From the NCBI GenBank assembly GCA_938083405.1, contig CALKCV010000369.1, positions 1 to 7,343 of the forward strand: a DNA stretch of 7,343 nt. Reading direction: 5' to 3'. The notes beneath the pieces were generated by a model that searched no databases, was not told the DNA's origin, and worked only from the letters and a program-made list of their open reading frames with translations. The stretch comes from an uncultured Microcoleaceae cyanobacterium. Its GTDB lineage: Bacteria; Cyanobacteriota; Cyanobacteriia; Cyanobacteriales; Microcoleaceae. Within the stretch, counting starts at the first letter, position 1. The number at the start of each line of letters is the position of its first letter. Positions 5,099-7,343 of the stretch are shown piece by piece. Position numbers and translations under genes: made by a program.

Positions 5099-5124
5099 GA
5101 TATTAATAATTAATTATTAATATC
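5099..5124. repeat. Perfect 26-bp AT-rich palindrome directly after the DUF547 stop codon
   Basis: The sequence from 5099 to 5124 equals its own reverse complement, with 13-base halves GATATTAATAATT and its complement. It begins on the base after the TAG stop. As RNA it would form an AU-rich hairpin; as DNA it could extrude as a cruciform or bind a dimeric protein. Confidence 0.8.
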
Positions 5125-5132
5125 CATCGCCC

Positions 5133-5165
5133 AGAAACCAGCTTTTTGAGAAAAACCTGGTTTCT
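5133..5165. repeat. 33-bp palindrome, second copy of the family at 1906-1938
   Basis: AGAAACCAGCTTTTT and AAAAACCTGGTTTCT flank a 3-base centre. One mismatch interrupts the arms. Length, outer AGAAACC edges and inner T/A tracts equal those of the copy behind cbiX, so both belong to one dispersed family placed after gene ends. Confidence 0.8.
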
Positions 5166-5183
5166 TAATTTGGTAGTCGCAAT

Positions 5184-5231
5184 AAGCTCGTTCGTAGTAA
5201 TCGCAAAGCGCGATTTAGAGCGAGCTTTTTT
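5184..5231 (+). terminator. Terminator-like hairpin with T-run after the DUF547 gene
   Basis: AAGCTCG (5184-5190) pairs with CGAGCTT (5221-5227), and the T-run continues to 5231. The enclosed segment is also partly self-complementary around AATCGC...GCGATT. On the plus strand this has the form of an intrinsic terminator, although the loop is long. Confidence 0.5.
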
Positions 5232-5320
5232 GAAATCGCTTTAGCGATTACTACGATCTCAATTGTTAATCGAGCTTTTTTGAAATCGCTTTAGCGATTA
5301 CTACGATCTCAATTGTTAAT
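5221..5320. repeat. Perfect tandem duplication of a 50-bp unit
   Basis: Bases 5221-5270 and 5271-5320 are identical. Each unit starts CGAGCTTTTTTG and carries the small hairpin AATCGCTTTAGCGATT followed by ACTACG. An inverted, diverged copy of the hairpin part (CGTAGTAATCGC at about 5193-5204) lies just upstream. The duplication ends five bases before the stop codon of the membrane protein gene on the minus strand. The lack of any mismatch suggests that it is recent. Confidence 0.95.
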
Positions 5321-5325
5321 CGATC

Positions 5326-5688
5326 TTAGCTATCGGCAACTTCACTTTCTGGGTTAGCGAATTTGCCGATTAAACCGGAAACGAAAGAAAGCACGATCGC
5401 CCCAATAACTGCCGGCCAAAAACCTTGTACCGTTACCCCAGGAGTGAAAAATCCCACCAGAGAGAGGGAGATGCCATTAACTACTAACAAAAACAGTCCT
5501 AAAGTTAGGATTGTCAGAGGTAAGGTGAGAAGAGTAATAATTGGTCGCACGAAAGCATTTATCAATCCCATCACCATCGCTGCCACGGCCGCCGCCGGTA
5601 TGCTTGAGATTATCACCCCCGGCACTAAAAAAGCAGTAATCAACAGAGAGATAGTCGCCAACAACCAGGTCAATAAAAAACTTTGCAT
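5326..5688 (-). CDS. PF04020 (phage holin 4_2 / YvlD-like) family membrane protein
   Basis: This 120-residue protein is very hydrophobic, with four probable membrane helices at about 3-21, 30-50, 54-78 and 89-108, and an acidic soluble tail (NPESEVADS). The family signature is clear in the second and third helices: NAFVRPIITLLTLPLTILTL at 44-63, followed by LVVNGISL. The Pfam name refers to phage holins, but cellular members such as Bacillus YvlD are ordinary envelope proteins of unknown function, and no phage genes are near. ATG 5686-5688 is the first start that keeps the full first helix; the nearest purine-rich site, GAGAGG, is about 14 bases away. The gene is convergent with the DUF547 gene and shares the repeat-rich region between them. 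Confidence 0.88.
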   Translation of the reverse strand: MQSFLLTWLLATISLLITAFLVPGVIISSIPAAAVAAMVMGLINAFVRPIITLLTLPLTILTLGLFLLVVNGISLSLVGFFTPGVTVQGFWPAVIGAIVLSFVSGLIGKFANPESEVADS

Positions 5689-5949
5689 AATCGGTTTTTC
5701 AACCTCTCAATACTTCAATGTTATTTTACTGTTTGCGGGCCGGGGTTCCATTTAGATTTTAGATTTTGCAGACTATAGGCCATTAAATCGCCAATCTTTT
5801 CCATAAAAAAATTAAATTAACCCTTTTAGCTCCAAGGTTAAGATTTATGACATTTATTAAAATAAGATGAAATAGTCAATTTAATTTTTGACCTGGATTA
5901 ACGGGAAACCACCCAGAGTCAAACAGTTGTTTTAACAAAAAACGGATAA
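5689..5949. promoter_or_regulatory. Divergent intergenic region, upstream of ndhF3
   Basis: This 261-base AT-rich region separates two genes read away from each other, so it should hold promoters for both. A symmetric motif, GTCAA-TTTAATTT-TTGAC, lies at 5875-5892, 58 to 75 bases before the ndhF3 start; its inverted arms resemble sites bound by LysR-type regulators. In other cyanobacteria ndhF3 operons are repressed by the LysR-type NdhR/CcmR, but the published core is not matched here. I see no gene and no clear -35/-10 pair. Confidence 0.4.
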
Positions 5950-7343
5950 ATGCTGGCCAATTATTTCTTAGAAACAGCTTGGTTAATACCCTGCTATGCC
6001 CTAATCGGGGTTCTGTTTGCCATACCTTGGTCCCCAGGCATCATCAAGCGAACGGGTCCGAGGCCATCGGGTTACATTAACTTACTGATGACCTTGGTAG
6101 CTTTTTTGCACGGTTTGATGGCCTTGCCTGCAAGCTGGAACCAACCGCCGACAGAGTTATTTATTCCCTGGTTGCAGGTAGCGGGCTTAGACCTTACCCT
6201 TTCGATAAACCTCTCTAGCACGACCGTCGGGGCGACGATGCTGATATCGGGTCTGAACCTGTTAGCGCAAATATACGCGATCGCCTACATGGAAATGGAC
6301 TGGGGATGGGCCAGGTTCTACTCCCTGCTAGCACTATTTGAAGCGGGAATGTGCGCGCTGGTTCTCTGCGACTCTCTCTTCTTCAGTTACATCGTTCTAG
6401 AGATCCTCACTTTGGGAACCTATTTATTAGTAGGAACCTGGTTCAGTCAGCCCTTGGTAGTCAGCGGGGCGAGAGACGCATTCCTTACCAAACGGGTAGG
6501 AGACCTCTTCTTATTAATGGGAGTAGTTGCGCTGTTGCCTCTGGCGGGGACTTGGAACTATTCGGAATTAGCGACCTGGGCGGAAACTGCAACTATAGAA
6601 CCTTGGGTTGCCACCCTCTTAAGCTTGGCCCTCATCGCCGGTCCCTTGGGTAAATGCGCTCAATTTCCCCTCCATTTATGGTTGGACGAAGCCATGGAAG
6701 GACCGTTACCCAGTACCATTTTGCGGAACTCGGTGGTGGTAGCGACTGGGGCGTGGGTTTTGATTAAATTGCGACCGGTCTTAGCGCTGTCCCCCGTGGC
6801 CTCGACGGTAACGATCGCTATCGGTGCCGCCACTGCGGTTGGGGCATCTTTAATCGCGATCGCTCAAATTGACATCAAGCGATCGCTTTCCTACTCGGTC
6901 AGTACCTACATGGGTTTAGTCTTCATCGCTGTAGGCACGAACCAAGAACAAACGGCGCTGATCTTACTCCTGACCTACGCCTGCGCCATGGCACTATTAG
7001 TAATGAGTACCGGCGGCGTCGTCTTAAACAGCATCACCCAAGACCTCAGCCAATACGGCGGTTTGTGGTCTCGCCGGCCCATATCCGGCATTGCCTTTCT
7101 CGTCGGGGCCGCCGGGTTGGTAGCATTTCCGCCCCTGGGAGGTTTTTGGGCCCTGTTGCAATTGAGCGATAATCTCTGGGGGACTCGACCTTTGTTGGTA
7201 GTAGTGTTGTTGCTTGTTAATGCCTTTACTGCCTTTGGCATTATCCGCGAGTTTGGTCTGATATTCTGCGGCAAACCTACCCAGATGACAGAGCGATCGC
7301 CGGAAGGTTTGTGGCCGTTAATTTTGCCGATGACGCTCTTAAC
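5950..7343 (+). CDS. ndhF3: NdhF3, NDH-1 subunit of the CO2-uptake complex (3' end outside window)
   Basis: The frame opens at ATG 5950 and runs to the window edge, giving 464 residues of a usual total near 600. It is a polytopic thylakoid membrane protein of the NuoL/NdhF antiporter-like family. The starting motif LETAWLIPCYALIGVLFAIP is that of CO2-uptake NdhF proteins. YMEMDWGWARF is at 113-123, Glu151 in IVLEILTLGTYLL is the membrane glutamate, and Lys235 in AGPLGKCAQFPLHLW is the key channel lysine. LDEAMEGPLPSTILRNSVVV (245-264) fits my memory of NdhF3 rather than NdhF4 or respiratory NdhF1. NdhF3, NdhD3 and CupA form NDH-1MS, the low-CO2-inducible, high-affinity system that converts CO2 to bicarbonate. 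ndhD3 and cupA would be expected just downstream. Ribosome binding site is weak (GGA three bases before ATG). Confidence 0.9.
   Translation, partial: MLANYFLETAWLIPCYALIGVLFAIPWSPGIIKRTGPRPSGYINLLMTLVAFLHGLMALPASWNQPPTELFIPWLQVAGLDLTLSINLSSTTVGATMLISGLNLLAQIYAIAYMEMDWGWARFYSLLALFEAGMCALVLCDSLFFSYIVLEILTLGTYLLVGTWFSQPLVVSGARDAFLTKRVGDLFLLMGVVALLPLAGTWNYSELATWAETATIEPWVATLLSLALIAGPLGKCAQFPLHLWLDEAMEGPLPSTILRNSVVVATGAWVLIKLRPVLALSPVASTVTIAIGAATAVGASLIAIAQIDIKRSLSYSVSTYMGLVFIAVGTNQEQTALILLLTYACAMALLVMSTGGVVLNSITQDLSQYGGLWSRRPISGIAFLVGAAGLVAFPPLGGFWALLQLSDNLWGTRPLLVVVLLLVNAFTAFGIIREFGLIFCGKPTQMTERSPEGLWPLILPMTLL

Noticed and set aside
5221..5320. 50-bp repeats considered as a CRISPR array
   Set aside because: There are only two units, directly abutting with no spacer, and no cas genes nearby.
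5326..5688. PF04020 'phage holin' taken as evidence of a prophage
   Set aside because: No other phage gene, integrase or attachment site is present, and the family is common in ordinary bacterial envelopes.
5363..5755. Plus-strand ORF of 130 codons opposite the PF04020 gene
   Set aside because: It is antisense to a protein with a clear family signature and four membrane helices, and its own sequence shows no domain.
6975..7274. Minus-strand ORF of 99 codons within ndhF3
   Set aside because: It is antisense to the conserved NdhF3 frame and has no recognisable features.

Overview
The window is almost certainly from a cyanobacterium. It carries nine exact copies of the HIP1 octamer GCGATCGC (at 392, 631, 2563, 4096, 4130, 6277, 6856, 6879 and 7293), where chance predicts about 0.1 in 7.3 kb. 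It also holds an NdhF3-type CO2-uptake subunit gene, and many intergenic palindromes of the kind that litter genomes of filamentous cyanobacteria (Microcoleus/Oscillatoria-like, an impression only). It reads as a chromosomal segment with housekeeping genes on both sides of a small toxin-antitoxin-like remnant zone.

Layout. 2-520 (+): 3' part of a RecB/Cas4-like PD-(D/E)XK nuclease gene. 642-1782 (-): three small accessory genes, namely a HigA-like antitoxin without a visible toxin, a DUF2283 gene, and a DUF4258 gene broken by a 117-bp MITE-like insertion. Removing that insertion with one copy of its AGCT duplication restores an 82-residue DUF4258 protein whose last codons hold the ribosome binding site of the DUF2283 gene. 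1783-1969: three stacked cyanobacterial palindromes. 1970-2968 (-): cbiX, a long-type sirohydrochlorin cobaltochelatase with an MxCxxC motif and a His/Gly tail, preceded by a cobalamin riboswitch (about 2978-3135) and a weak promoter. 3136-3781: a non-coding stretch with a 164-bp element bounded by 21-bp inverted repeats, a promoter-like site with a 19-bp palindrome, and a doubtful 57-codon Cys-containing ORF. 3782-4051 (+): a small winged-helix-like protein. 4238-5098 (+): an exported DUF547 protein. 5099-5325: palindromes, a terminator-like hairpin and a perfect 50-bp tandem duplication. 5326-5688 (-): a four-helix membrane protein of the PF04020 'phage holin 4_2' family. 5950-7343 (+): the first three quarters of ndhF3, cut by the window edge.

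How the parts work together. The clearest regulatory unit is cbiX with its riboswitch: cobalt chelation for B12 synthesis under feedback from cobalamin, with a predicted loop-loop contact that would hide the ribosome binding site. ndhF3 normally begins the low-CO2-inducible operon for the NDH-1MS complex (ndhF3-ndhD3-cupA); the rest lies outside the window. The 642-1782 block looks like a decaying accessory cluster. I did not find a clearly new multi-gene system. The best candidates for a second look are the insertion-broken DUF4258/DUF2283 pair, the P13/L13 architecture of the riboswitch, and the palindromic promoter with the small ORF at 3501-3752.
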